DNA of 64,000 nt from DATDGX01 sp036521875. Lineage in GTDB: Bacteria; Desulfobacterota; Binatia; Binatales; Binataceae. The stretch spans positions 1-64,000 of the forward strand of contig DATDGX010000052.1 in NCBI GenBank assembly GCA_036521875.1, read 5' to 3'. Of the stretch, positions 49,389-58,253 are shown piece by piece; the stretch's first letter is position 1, and the number at the start of each line of letters is the position of its first letter. The position numbers and the translations under genes are program-made. The notes under the pieces were generated by a model. That model was not told the DNA's origin. It was given only the letters and a program-made list of their open reading frames with translations, and searched no databases.

Positions 49389-50132
49389 CTACCCGGCGAC
49401 AGCGGAGCCGGTTCCGCCCCCGGATCCGGGTGCGGGCACCTGGTTGCAGGCGCGCTGGATTCCGTCGAAGAACTGCCACCACAAATCGAGCGAGCGCTCC
49501 GCCGCGCTCCACACGCGCGCGCGCTCCACTTCACTGAGCGCAATGCGGCTCAGGATATGATCGCCAACGTCGCTGTGATCGCGGTCGGCGATTTCATGCA
49601 CGTCGAAGAACGCGACCTGCTCGCGGCTGAGCCCGTAGTGCTTCTCGAGCGCGCGCGCGAAACCGGCGAAGTTGCCGGGCACCTGGCCCTCCGCGGCGAT
49701 ATTGATCGCGGCGACGCCCTCGGCGAATGAGCGGTCCTTGGTCGAGAGCTCGAACCAATCGATCAGCGCGGCGGTCGACGCCAGCGGCTTGCCCTCGATC
49801 AAATCATTGCGGCCGAGGCCGACTCCCAATCCGATGCGCATGAAGAGTTCCGGATGCGGCGCGCTGCCGGAGATTTTTCCGGTCTCCTCTTCGTAGAGGC
49901 TCTCGGCGAGTTTGATGCGCTCCTCCGCGCTGGTGCATCGCGAGTGCAACGCGCTGAGCGCGCGCGGGAACTCGCGCACCTGGAGAAAAAATTGCGTCGC
50001 GAAGATGCTCAGCCCGGTTTGCGAGAGTTTGCCGTGCTGGATATCGAGCCAAATCGGATGGCGTCCGAAGGAGCGCCGCTCCTTCACCATCGCGAACAGC
50101 TCGCGCACGAAACCGTCGCTCGTCTGCGCCAT
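49389..50132 (-). CDS. PqqC/TenA-like iron-containing redox enzyme
   Basis: A 247-residue all-helical heme-oxygenase-fold protein of the iron-containing redox enzyme group (PqqC, TenA and CADD relatives). 'LFAMVKERRSFGRHPIWLDI', 'SLYEEETGKISGSAPHPELF' (the EE metal-ligand region) and 'VAFFDVHEIADRDHSDVGDHI', with conserved H, D and E, support a di-iron site. Precise chemistry is unknown. It follows the DUF1272-like gene by 72 bp on the same strand. Two decayed partial copies lie nearby. Confidence 0.82.
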   Translation of the reverse strand: MAQTSDGFVRELFAMVKERRSFGRHPIWLDIQHGKLSQTGLSIFATQFFLQVREFPRALSALHSRCTSAEERIKLAESLYEEETGKISGSAPHPELFMRIGLGVGLGRNDLIEGKPLASTAALIDWFELSTKDRSFAEGVAAINIAAEGQVPGNFAGFARALEKHYGLSREQVAFFDVHEIADRDHSDVGDHILSRIALSEVERARVWSAAERSLDLWWQFFDGIQRACNQVPAPGSGGGTGSAVAG

Positions 50133-50204
50133 CGTGGAGGACCTCGTGGGTTGGCCGCGCGTTAATCGAATCGAATCGCCGCGCGCGGGTTTATGGCGAT
50201 ACCT

Positions 50205-50585
50205 TCACGCAGCGGCGCGTGGCGCGAGCTCACCGCCGCAATTTGGACACACGTGCTGGTAGCCCGACGCGCAGTCCGCGCAAAACGTACATTGGAATGA
50301 ACAGGACTCCGCGTTGCTGTCACGCGCGACCGGCGTGTGGCACTTCTCGCATTCGTTCTTGAACGTGCTCATCTGCAGCAGCAGCTTGCCGTTGGCATCC
50401 TCGCGATCCGCGGCCGCCAGCAGGCGCTCGCGTGCTTTCACGTTGTGCTCCGTCTCGGCCCACGCGCGATACATCGCACCGCCGCCGAACTCGAGGCGCC
50501 CAAGCAGCGCCATCCGCTCGAGCCTTGATTTGCCTTCGAACAGCGCCGCGATCACTTGCTCGGGTGCGACTGGTTCGTCTTTCAT
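50205..50585 (-). CDS. DUF1272-like zinc-ribbon protein
   Basis: A 126-residue protein whose C-terminal half carries seven cysteines in the DUF1272 pattern: 'CEKCHTPVARDSNAESCSFQ' followed by 'CTFCADC' and 'CPNCGGEL'. DUF1272 proteins are normally short (about 60 residues); here an N-terminal helical extension of about 70 residues is present. A zinc ribbon is expected, with an unknown role. It lies 36 bp after dsbD and 72 bp before the PqqC-like gene, probably in one operon. Confidence 0.8.
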   Translation of the reverse strand: MKDEPVAPEQVIAALFEGKSRLERMALLGRLEFGGGAMYRAWAETEHNVKARERLLAAADREDANGKLLLQMSTFKNECEKCHTPVARDSNAESCSFQCTFCADCASGYQHVCPNCGGELAPRAAA

Positions 50586-50621
50586 CTTTAGCCCTTCCCA
50601 TTGTTGATTTGGCCCGCCCTG

Positions 50622-52496
50622 CTAATCGACGCGATGCAGATCGGCGAGCAGTTCCGTGGCGCCGATATAGCCGACCTTGCGCTCGAACACCCGTCCGCGC
50701 GAGTCGATCAGCATTGTGGTCGGCACCCCCTGGATCGAGTACTTGCTGATCAGCGCCTCGTTGGCCTTGTCCTGCGCGGTGAGATTCGCGCGCAGCCGCA
50801 CGAAGCGCGCCGCTTCTCTGACCACCGACGGATCGACGAAGGTCGAATGCTCCATCTCGCGGCACGGAATACACCAGTCGGCGCTGAAATCGACCAGCAC
50901 CGGCTTGCCCTTCGACGCCGCCGAATCGAGCCGCGCGGGATTGAAGGCCTCGAACTCGAGCGTCCGCTCCGGCGTGCGGCGCGCAGTTGTCATATAGATG
51001 AGCGCCAGGACCGCGGCCGCGCCAAGCGCCCATCGGAAGATCAGAAACGGGCGCCAGTTGCGGCCCACCGCGGTGATGAAGCCCAGGTAAATCGCGGCCA
51101 TCGCGCCGTAGTAGGGCAGCATCCGCGTCATCAAATGATTGGGCAGCACCGGATCGAGGAAATAAATCGCAAGACCGATCAAGACGAAGCCGAATAGCTG
51201 CTCGACCCACGCGAGCCATTCGCCGGAGCGTGGCAGGCTTCGTATCGAGCCGGCCGCGAGCGCCAGCCCGATGTACGGAAGTCCCAGGCCAATCGCGAGC
51301 GTGAAAAACAGCGCGAAGCCGAACAGCGCGCTCTGGCTCCGCTCGACCATCAGCAGCAGCCCGAGCACGATCGGCCCGATACACGGCGCCGCCACCACGC
51401 CCATCCCGAGGCCCATCAGCATCGAACCCGCGTAGCCGGGACGAGCAGCGCCCGCCCATTGCATCATGAACTGCGGCGGCTGAATCGTGAACATCCCGAA
51501 GCAGGAGGCCGCCAGCGTCACCATCACCGCGGCGATCGCGACGAGCACCAACGGGTTCTGCAATGCCGCGCCGAAAATTCCGCCCGACAGCGCGACCGCG
51601 ACTCCGACCGCCGAGAACATCAGCGCGATCCCCAGCACGTAGCAGATCGCGAGCACCCATATGTTACGCGGGCCGCCGCCCTGCCGGCCGAAGTACGCGA
51701 TAGTGACGCCGACCAGCGGGTAGACGCACGGGGTCAGATTCAGCGCCATACCGCCCAGCAGCACGGCCAGGAAGCCGAGGAAGAGCCCGTGCTTCGCGAA
51801 CACGCGCGCGAGCGTTTCGCCGGCGTCGTTGCCAGCGAGGCCGGCACCTGATGCGGTCGCGCTCGCAACTGCACCGCCGAGGACTCCGCTTCCGCGACCG
51901 TCGGACGCGGCGAGCGTTCCGAGATCGACCGTCGAGCTGACCGAAGCCGGCTTCAGGCACATGTTGTCGTTGCAGGGCTGGTAGTCGATGGTGACGGTAA
52001 GGTTATGGCCGGGGCCGGTGCGGAAATCCGGGGCGACGGCGAGCGGTACCTCAAATGCGATCGCGCCGCCGAAGACCGAAAGCTTTTCGCCGCCCGAGAA
52101 ATCGGGCTTTATCTCTTTCGCCTCGGGATACTTGATCGCGCCGGCTGCGATTCCTCCCGGCGCACTCACGCGCAGCACGGTCGGGATGTAGTCCTCACTG
52201 AGCGGATGATTCGAGTTGATATGCCATCCGGCGAGAACCAGCGCGTCGACCTTGAGCACGCTGCTCGCGCCGGGCTCCAGCGGCCGCTCGAGGGTGATCG
52301 ACCTGATGCCAACGATCTGGCCGGGCGACGCCGCCCACGCCGGAAGCGCGATTGTCGCGGCCAGCGCGAGCATCATGGCGGCGATCGCGATGGTCGCGAT
52401 GTTCAGGGGGACGCGGATTAATTTTCGCGGCGCCGGCTCGCGCATCGCGCGGGTCATCGAATTAAAAGTGAATTCAGAAATCGAATCGGGAATCAT
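50622..52496 (-). CDS. dsbD: Thiol:disulfide interchange protein DsbD
   Basis: A 624-residue inner-membrane protein that carries electrons from cytoplasmic thioredoxin to periplasmic thiols. After a signal/anchor region, the N-terminal alpha domain has 'YQPCNDNMCLKPASV' with its Cys pair; the central domain has eight hydrophobic helices with Cys in 'LNLTPCVYPLVGVTIAYF' and 'LAASCFGMF'; and the C-terminal thioredoxin domain has 'VDFSADWCIPCREM'. All three redox pairs are therefore present with ordinary Cys, in contrast to the selenocysteine site in the redoxin fusion at 5.3 kb. The start is uncertain, with Mets at 52457 and 52445. Confidence 0.93.
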   Translation of the reverse strand: MIPDSISEFTFNSMTRAMREPAPRKLIRVPLNIATIAIAAMMLALAATIALPAWAASPGQIVGIRSITLERPLEPGASSVLKVDALVLAGWHINSNHPLSEDYIPTVLRVSAPGGIAAGAIKYPEAKEIKPDFSGGEKLSVFGGAIAFEVPLAVAPDFRTGPGHNLTVTIDYQPCNDNMCLKPASVSSTVDLGTLAASDGRGSGVLGGAVASATASGAGLAGNDAGETLARVFAKHGLFLGFLAVLLGGMALNLTPCVYPLVGVTIAYFGRQGGGPRNIWVLAICYVLGIALMFSAVGVAVALSGGIFGAALQNPLVLVAIAAVMVTLAASCFGMFTIQPPQFMMQWAGAARPGYAGSMLMGLGMGVVAAPCIGPIVLGLLLMVERSQSALFGFALFFTLAIGLGLPYIGLALAAGSIRSLPRSGEWLAWVEQLFGFVLIGLAIYFLDPVLPNHLMTRMLPYYGAMAAIYLGFITAVGRNWRPFLIFRWALGAAAVLALIYMTTARRTPERTLEFEAFNPARLDSAASKGKPVLVDFSADWCIPCREMEHSTFVDPSVVREAARFVRLRANLTAQDKANEALISKYSIQGVPTTMLIDSRGRVFERKVGYIGATELLADLHRVD

Positions 52497-52556
52497 CGCT
52501 AGCTAGAACAATAGCAGTGCGGCCCCGGTTCCGCTCGCCGGCGAGCGCCGTATCGG

Positions 52557-53741
52557 CTAGCTGGCGGCGGAGGCCGACGAGTTTCCGTTGCTCGCCGAAA
52601 GCGGGACCGAGCCGACGATTTCAAGGCCATAGCCGGGCAGGTTGGCCAGCCGCGGCCTCGCGTCGGACATGATGATCATCTTGCGCACGCCCATGTCGCG
52701 CACAATCTGCGCGCCGATTCCGTAGTCGCGGAAGTCGGCTTCGAAACCGCTCATCCGGGTGGTTGCGCGGCGCACCACGTGTCCCGAAGGGCCGTCGAGC
52801 TCGGCCGCGATCGCGTTCGATTCGCGTTTCAGATAGAGCAGCAAGCCCTCGCCGGCCGCCGCGATTTTTTCCATCGCGGAGCGCAGCAGGCCGCGCGTGT
52901 CGCGGTCCGCGTAGCCAAACACGTCGCCGGGCAGGTACTCGCGATGCACGCGGACCAGGATCGGCTTCGACGAGTCGACCTTGCCCATCACCAGCACCAG
53001 GTGCTCGGTGTAGTCGACCAGGTTGCGATAAACGACCGCCGTGAAATCGCCGTACCGCGTGGGCAGGCGCGCCTCGGCGATCCGCACCACCATCGTCTCG
53101 TTGCGCAGCCGGTATTCGATGAGGTCGGCGACGGTAACGATCTTGAGGCCGTGCGCGCGCGCGAATTCGACCAGGTCGTCGCGCCGCGCCATGGTGCCGT
53201 CTTCCTTTAGAATCTCGCAGATGACGCCGGCCGGCTTGAGCCCCGCCAGCCGCGACAAGTCCACCCCGCCTTCGGTCTGGCCGGTGCGCACCAGCACGCC
53301 GCCGTCGCGCGCGCGGAGCGGATAGACGTAGCCGGGAGTTTTGAACTCGGAGCCGCTGGCGTCTTCGCGCACCGCCTGAAGAATAGTTATCGCGCGATCG
53401 TGCGCGGAAATTCCCGAGCCTGACGCGCGCCGCGCCGTGATCGCGGTGGTGAACGCGGTGCCGAGCGGCGCCTGATTGTCGCCGACCATCATGCTGAGCC
53501 CGAGCCGATCGATGCGGTCGCCCGACATCGGCAGACAGATCAACCCGCGCCCATGCGTGGCCATGAAGTTGATCGCCTCGGGCGTGACTTTCTCGGCGGC
53601 CATGCAGAGGTCGCCCTCGTTCTCGCGCTGCTCGTCATCCATCAGGATGAGCATGTGGCCGCGGCGGGTTTCCTCGAGCGCTTCCTCCACCGAGATGAAG
53701 GGCGCCTTGGCTCTTGCGCGAGGGGTTATTTCACCGAACAT
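52557..53741 (-). CDS. RibBA-like protein: DHBP synthase with degenerate GTP cyclohydrolase II
   Basis: A 394-residue fusion. The N-terminal half is a normal 3,4-dihydroxy-2-butanone-4-phosphate synthase for riboflavin synthesis ('LMDDEQRENEGDLCMAAEKV', 'DLSRLAGLKPAGVICEILKE'). The C-terminal half has the GTP cyclohydrolase II fold but contains no Cys at all: the zinc motif SECLTGD...CDCG is replaced by 'REYLPGDVFGYADRDTRG', and the catalytic 'RQEGRG' becomes 'KRESNA'. GTP cyclohydrolase activity is therefore unlikely. This matches the RibBX type, in which the second domain is non-catalytic. A standalone ribA is expected elsewhere. Confidence 0.9.
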   Translation of the reverse strand: MFGEITPRARAKAPFISVEEALEETRRGHMLILMDDEQRENEGDLCMAAEKVTPEAINFMATHGRGLICLPMSGDRIDRLGLSMMVGDNQAPLGTAFTTAITARRASGSGISAHDRAITILQAVREDASGSEFKTPGYVYPLRARDGGVLVRTGQTEGGVDLSRLAGLKPAGVICEILKEDGTMARRDDLVEFARAHGLKIVTVADLIEYRLRNETMVVRIAEARLPTRYGDFTAVVYRNLVDYTEHLVLVMGKVDSSKPILVRVHREYLPGDVFGYADRDTRGLLRSAMEKIAAAGEGLLLYLKRESNAIAAELDGPSGHVVRRATTRMSGFEADFRDYGIGAQIVRDMGVRKMIIMSDARPRLANLPGYGLEIVGSVPLSASNGNSSASAAS

Positions 53742-53940
53742 GATTTATTTCACCGAACTCGACTGGTTGCCGGCCGCGGATCTGGCTCGCGTTCCGAAAG
53801 CGTCTCGCTCGCATCTGGATTCTACATCCGTCCGGAGCACTTAGTGAACCCCCGCGAGGCAGCCGGAAAGGCTCCTTGGTGCGCTGCAAAACCTTTGTAC
53901 AGCCTCTTCTCAAGACGCCGCGAAGCGGTATTCTCGCTGC

Positions 53941-54765
53941 GTGACCGACCAACCCCAGCTCCGCAAAGCCGTTTTGCTCGCGGCCGGGCGCGGCACCCGG
54001 CTCGGCGCGCTTACCGCACATACGCCAAAGCCGATGCTCGAAGTCGCGGGCGCGCCGATCATCGAACATATAGTGTCCGGACTCGCGGAGGCGGGCGTCG
54101 CGGAATTTGTCATCGTTACGGGGCACCTTGCGAGGCAGGTCGAGTCGTGGTGCGCGAGTTACGCACGCGCGCATCGCAGCGTGCGCATCGCGGCCGTGCG
54201 CCAGGAAAAGCGCGACGGCACCGGCGGCGCGATGCTGGCCGCGATGCGCCGGGTCGCGAGCGAGGCGCGCTTCCTGTTCGGATGGGGCGACGTGCTGATG
54301 GATCGCGCGAACTATCCGCGCTTCCTGGTCCGCGCGCGCACCGAGCAATACGACCTGATGCTCGCGGTGAATCGGGTGCGCGACCCTTACCGCGGCGCCG
54401 CCGTGTACGTCACGCCAGACATGCGCGTGGAGCGAATCGTTGAGAAGCCGATGCAGGGCGCGTCGACTACCACCTGGAACAATGCAGGGCTGTTCGCGGC
54501 GGGTCCAAGTCTGTTCGATTATCTCAAGCGCCTCAAGCGCTCGCCGCGCGGCGAGCTGGAGCTTCCCGCCGCGATCGAAATGATGATCGCGGAGGGCCGG
54601 CTGGTGCGCGCGGTCGACACGCGCGGATTCTGGAGCGACGTCGGCACGCCCGAGGACCTTGCGAAAGCTCGCGAACGTTTCAGGCCGCAATCCGCGGAGC
54701 AGCCGCGCGCCGCGAATGGCGGCAATGCAGGGCAGGCCGGTAAGGCAGACAAAATAAAAGAATAA
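53941..54765 (+). CDS. Sugar-phosphate nucleotidyltransferase
   Basis: A 274-residue NTP transferase with a Rossmann-like fold. 'LLAAGRGTRLGALTAHTPKP' holds the NTP loop, and 'GDVLMDRANYPRFL' and 'FWSDVGTPEDLAKA' are the other conserved regions. It would activate a sugar-1-phosphate to an NDP-sugar. The GTG start at 53941 gives 'MTDQPQLRKAVLLAAG'. Its TAA overlaps the ATG of galactokinase, suggesting that it acts on galactose-1-phosphate or its derivative; that is inference from context. Confidence 0.87.
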   Translation: MTDQPQLRKAVLLAAGRGTRLGALTAHTPKPMLEVAGAPIIEHIVSGLAEAGVAEFVIVTGHLARQVESWCASYARAHRSVRIAAVRQEKRDGTGGAMLAAMRRVASEARFLFGWGDVLMDRANYPRFLVRARTEQYDLMLAVNRVRDPYRGAAVYVTPDMRVERIVEKPMQGASTTTWNNAGLFAAGPSLFDYLKRLKRSPRGELELPAAIEMMIAEGRLVRAVDTRGFWSDVGTPEDLAKARERFRPQSAEQPRAANGGNAGQAGKADKIKE

Positions 54766-56183
54766 TGGACGGCGACGGCTGGGATAGCGGCGAGCTCGAA
54801 CGCGCGGGCGCGCTCGCGCGCCAGGTGCGTGCGGTAGCGGGCGCCGACGCGAGGCTGTTCGCGATTCGCGCGCCCGGCCGTGTCAATTTGATCGGCGAGC
54901 ACACCGACTACAGCGGACTGCCGGTGCTGCCGGTGGCGATCGATCGCGCGACCATAATCGTCGCGGCAGCGAACGCGGCGCGCGAGATCGAAATTCACAA
55001 CGCCGATCCCGCCTATCCAGCGCGCCGCTTCCGAATCGAGCGCCAGATTCCGCCCTACGCGGTCCCGGACTGGGCGAACTACGTGAAGGCTGCAGTGCAA
55101 GGTGTGATCGATTATTTTGCTGCGCGCGGCGCCGGCGTCGCGGGTCTTGGTGGCGCGACGATGGCGCTCGACAGCCGCGTGCCGCCGACCGCGGGGGTCT
55201 CGTCGTCGGCCGCGCTGACGGTCGCGTCCGCGCTCGCATTCATGGCCGTCAACGCACTCGAACTCGCGCCGCTCGAGACGGCTGCGATGGTGGCGCGCAG
55301 CGAATGGTACGTGGGTACGCGCGCGGGCGGGATGGATCAGGCCGCATCCCTCCTCGGACAGCGCGACCACGCGCTGTTCATCGAGTTCGAGCCGCTCCGG
55401 GTGCGGGCGGTCAAGATGCCGGCCGACGCGGCGCTGCTGGTCGCCGACAGCCGCGAGGTCGCCGACAAATCGGGCAAGGTGCGCGCCGAGTATAATCGCC
55501 GCGTCGTCGAATGCGCGCTCGGGGCGCGAATCCTCGCGCGCGCACTCAGGTTTGACGGCGTGCGGATTCTGGGCGACGTGGTGCGCAAGTTCGATCAACA
55601 GCCTGACCGCGAGTTCGATCAAGGTGCCGCCGACGACCTGGTGCGCACGCTCGCAGCGAGCGCGCCCGCATCGCTCGGTGCCGACCTCGTCGCGGCGGCG
55701 GGAATCCTGGAGGTCCCGCGCGAGCAGCTGGCGGCTGAGTTGCTCGGCACCGGCGCGAACCGAATTGTGCTCGACGAGCAGCGGCCGCTCGAAGTGCTCC
55801 GCCGCGCGCGTCACGTGCTCGGCGAGACCGCGCGCGTGATCCACGCGGCCGCGGCGCTCGAGGCAGGCCGGCTCGACGAGATGGGCGCGCTGATGAACGC
55901 CTCGCACGCGAGTCTCGCGGACGACTTCGAGTGCAGTACCGCGCGCCTCGATGCGATGGTCGCATGCGCGCGGCGCGGCGGCGCGCTTGGCGCGCGGCTC
56001 ACCGGCGCGGGCTTCGGCGGATCGATCGTCGCGATGTGCCGGGCGGCCGACGTCGCACGCGTAACTGACGCGCTCGATCGCGGCTACTACGCGGCGCTCA
56101 CGCCCGCGGTGCCGGCAGCGGCCTCGCGAGCCGTGCTCCATGCAGGAGCCGGCGCCGGCGTCATCGAGCTCTCAGCAGTATAA
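54765..56183 (+). CDS. galK: Galactokinase (GHMP kinase)
   Basis: A 472-residue sugar kinase, longer than E. coli GalK (about 380). The galactose-binding N-terminus is 'APGRVNLIGEHTDYSGLPV'; the ATP loop is 'VPPTAGVSSSAALTVASALA'; and the third motif is 'GARLTGAGFGGSIVAMC'. It phosphorylates galactose at C1. It is translationally coupled to the nucleotidyltransferase and ends 38 bp from a convergent alpha-galactosidase gene, supporting galactose as substrate. Confidence 0.9.
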   Translation: MDGDGWDSGELERAGALARQVRAVAGADARLFAIRAPGRVNLIGEHTDYSGLPVLPVAIDRATIIVAAANAAREIEIHNADPAYPARRFRIERQIPPYAVPDWANYVKAAVQGVIDYFAARGAGVAGLGGATMALDSRVPPTAGVSSSAALTVASALAFMAVNALELAPLETAAMVARSEWYVGTRAGGMDQAASLLGQRDHALFIEFEPLRVRAVKMPADAALLVADSREVADKSGKVRAEYNRRVVECALGARILARALRFDGVRILGDVVRKFDQQPDREFDQGAADDLVRTLAASAPASLGADLVAAAGILEVPREQLAAELLGTGANRIVLDEQRPLEVLRRARHVLGETARVIHAAAALEAGRLDEMGALMNASHASLADDFECSTARLDAMVACARRGGALGARLTGAGFGGSIVAMCRAADVARVTDALDRGYYAALTPAVPAAASRAVLHAGAGAGVIELSAV

Positions 56184-56221
56184 GTAGTGTTCGGGTGCCG
56201 CGCTAAGTTCGGATGCGCGCG

Positions 56222-58144
56222 CTAGTTTCTGATCCGGATGGTTCGCGCGGCATGCGGCGGAATCTCGATCGAATCGCCCAGCGCGTGCTCCGCGCCGCCG
56301 AAATCGCGCTGCGTCATTTTTCCAACTCCGAGTCGCAAGTCAAAAAGCCGGATGCGCTGACGCGACGCGCCCAGATTCAGGAGCATCGCGAGAGCACCGT
56401 CGCGCATCGGCTTCACCAGCCCGCGAATCGCGCCGGAGGTCATCAGATCGAGCGCAAGCACCGGCTCGCTTGCCGCATCGTCATCAACTTCAGCGCCGAG
56501 CGCCGCGACTGCGCGATACAGCGCGCCTGCCTCGCGCTCGAGCAGCGCCATGTCGTCCGAGATGAGCAGCATCCCGCCGCTCGCGGCGATCGTCGCGGCC
56601 AGCGCGCCGCGCTCCTCGGCGGTCAAGCGCGTCTGCCGCGCGCGCAGCATCAGGCAGTCTGGATCGTTGAGCCAGAGCCGCCGATGCATGAAGCTGCGCG
56701 CGACGATCGCATCGAGGGCCGCGGCGGTGGCCGGCTCGCTCGCGCCCGATCGCGCGTCCCAGTAGGGCGCGACGTCGGGTCCGATGCGCATCCCATCGAC
56801 GATTCCGACCGCCGGCCCCAGCGGACATCCGCATCCCAGGATGAACGCGTCGTCGCCGGCGCCGCGGCGAATCGCCTCGAGCCCGGCGCGCAGCATCTCG
56901 GCGCGCGTGAAGCTCGCGTCGTGGCGAATGCCCTGCGCGGCGGCGGCGTAGAGAAAATCGAGTTTCAAATATGAGTAGCCGAACTCATGCACCAGCTTCG
57001 CGAAGAGCTGCTCGTGATGCGCGCGCAACTCCGGATTGCCCGCGTCGAGCGCGTAAGCGAAGGCATCTTGCCCGGTGGTCCAGTTGGTGTTGTACGCGGC
57101 GCGGACCGGATCTCCGGAACTGTGCATGATGAACCAGTCCGGATGCTCGCGCATCAGGCGCGAGTCGCGCGCGGCGAGAAACGGCGCGCTCCAGATTCCC
57201 GCGCGGAAACCGGCGCCGCGGATTTCATCGGCGAGCGCTTTCAGTCCGCTCGGGAACTTCGCGTTGGTCGAATCCCAATCGCCAAGCGCCGACTGAAAGC
57301 CGTCGTCGAGCTGGACGACCTCGATCGGAAACTCGGAGCGCATCGCGGCGAGCGATCTGATGTTCGCGCGCATCGCGTCTTCCGTGATGGCGTGGAAGTA
57401 GTGATACCAGGAGCACCATCCGCGCTGGTACGGTGCGTCGATGCGCGCGTGCATCGCGGCGCCGAGCATCGCGGCCCAGCGCGCGGCGAGCCGCGCCGCG
57501 GACTCATCGGCGCGCGCGAAGTAGAGCGGCTCCATGGCGCGAGTCGCGCCCGGCGCCAGCGTGACGCCGTCGAGAATCGCGCGCGCGCGAATCGTGTCGG
57601 GCGCGAGCATCGTGACGGTGGTGAGCGCCGCGGCGCCGCCGATGAATCCCGCGAGCATCCGCTCGCGACCGCCATCGGTCTCGACGATCGCGAACAGTTC
57701 CGAGGTCGCCGCTTCGGGAGCCTCGGGCGGGCGGGCGGTTTCGCTCTGATGGCTGAGGGCGACCAGGTTGACACGCACCGGGGACGGCGCCGCGCCGCTA
57801 CGATCTCGATGGCTCCCAGAGCCAACGTCCACTGCTCGCGAGGCGCTCCACGACTGATAGCCATGTTTGAACATCCGCGTCCGCCGGGTTGACGCGAGGC
57901 CGGTCGCCAGCTCGAAGCATGCCGCTTCGAGCCGTATAGGCGCCGCGCCGCGATTGGTGACCCGGCTCCGCACCACTACGCCCTGCTGAGCGTGCTCGAG
58001 GTGCGCGCCGAGCGTGACGCCCGCGTGCGTCACCGTCTGCTCCGCTGAACTGCCGGCGCCGGCCGCATCGGGATCGATCGCCAGCGGTGATGCCGGCGCG
58101 CCCGCGAAATCCGCGAAGCGCAGTTCGATTCGCGAGAGCTTCAC
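56222..58144 (-). CDS. GH36-type alpha-galactosidase
   Basis: A 640-residue glycoside hydrolase. The (beta/alpha)8 catalytic region includes 'RGWCSWYHYF', 'VVQLDDGFQSALGDWDS' and 'YSYLKLDFLYAAAA', where the Asp in KLD is the nucleophile; 'MRIGPDVAPYWD' carries the acid/base Asp. The N-terminal beta-sandwich is typical of GH36. No signal peptide is evident, so it probably acts on imported alpha-galactosides, releasing galactose for the galactokinase on the opposite strand. Confidence 0.9.
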   Translation of the reverse strand: MKLSRIELRFADFAGAPASPLAIDPDAAGAGSSAEQTVTHAGVTLGAHLEHAQQGVVVRSRVTNRGAAPIRLEAACFELATGLASTRRTRMFKHGYQSWSASRAVDVGSGSHRDRSGAAPSPVRVNLVALSHQSETARPPEAPEAATSELFAIVETDGGRERMLAGFIGGAAALTTVTMLAPDTIRARAILDGVTLAPGATRAMEPLYFARADESAARLAARWAAMLGAAMHARIDAPYQRGWCSWYHYFHAITEDAMRANIRSLAAMRSEFPIEVVQLDDGFQSALGDWDSTNAKFPSGLKALADEIRGAGFRAGIWSAPFLAARDSRLMREHPDWFIMHSSGDPVRAAYNTNWTTGQDAFAYALDAGNPELRAHHEQLFAKLVHEFGYSYLKLDFLYAAAAQGIRHDASFTRAEMLRAGLEAIRRGAGDDAFILGCGCPLGPAVGIVDGMRIGPDVAPYWDARSGASEPATAAALDAIVARSFMHRRLWLNDPDCLMLRARQTRLTAEERGALAATIAASGGMLLISDDMALLEREAGALYRAVAALGAEVDDDAASEPVLALDLMTSGAIRGLVKPMRDGALAMLLNLGASRQRIRLFDLRLGVGKMTQRDFGGAEHALGDSIEIPPHAARTIRIRN

Positions 58145-58253
58145 GCCGCCAGCGTCGCAGAGCAGTCATGCCGCGGCAAGCCGCGCGCAAGCACTCGCAC
58201 GGCTAATCTGGCTCTGGCAAACTGGAATTGTCCCCATCCAAGGAGCGATCGCG

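Noticed and set aside
53742..53940. FMN riboswitch upstream of the RibBA-like gene
   Set aside because: The region lacks the conserved RFN element segments on the minus strand.
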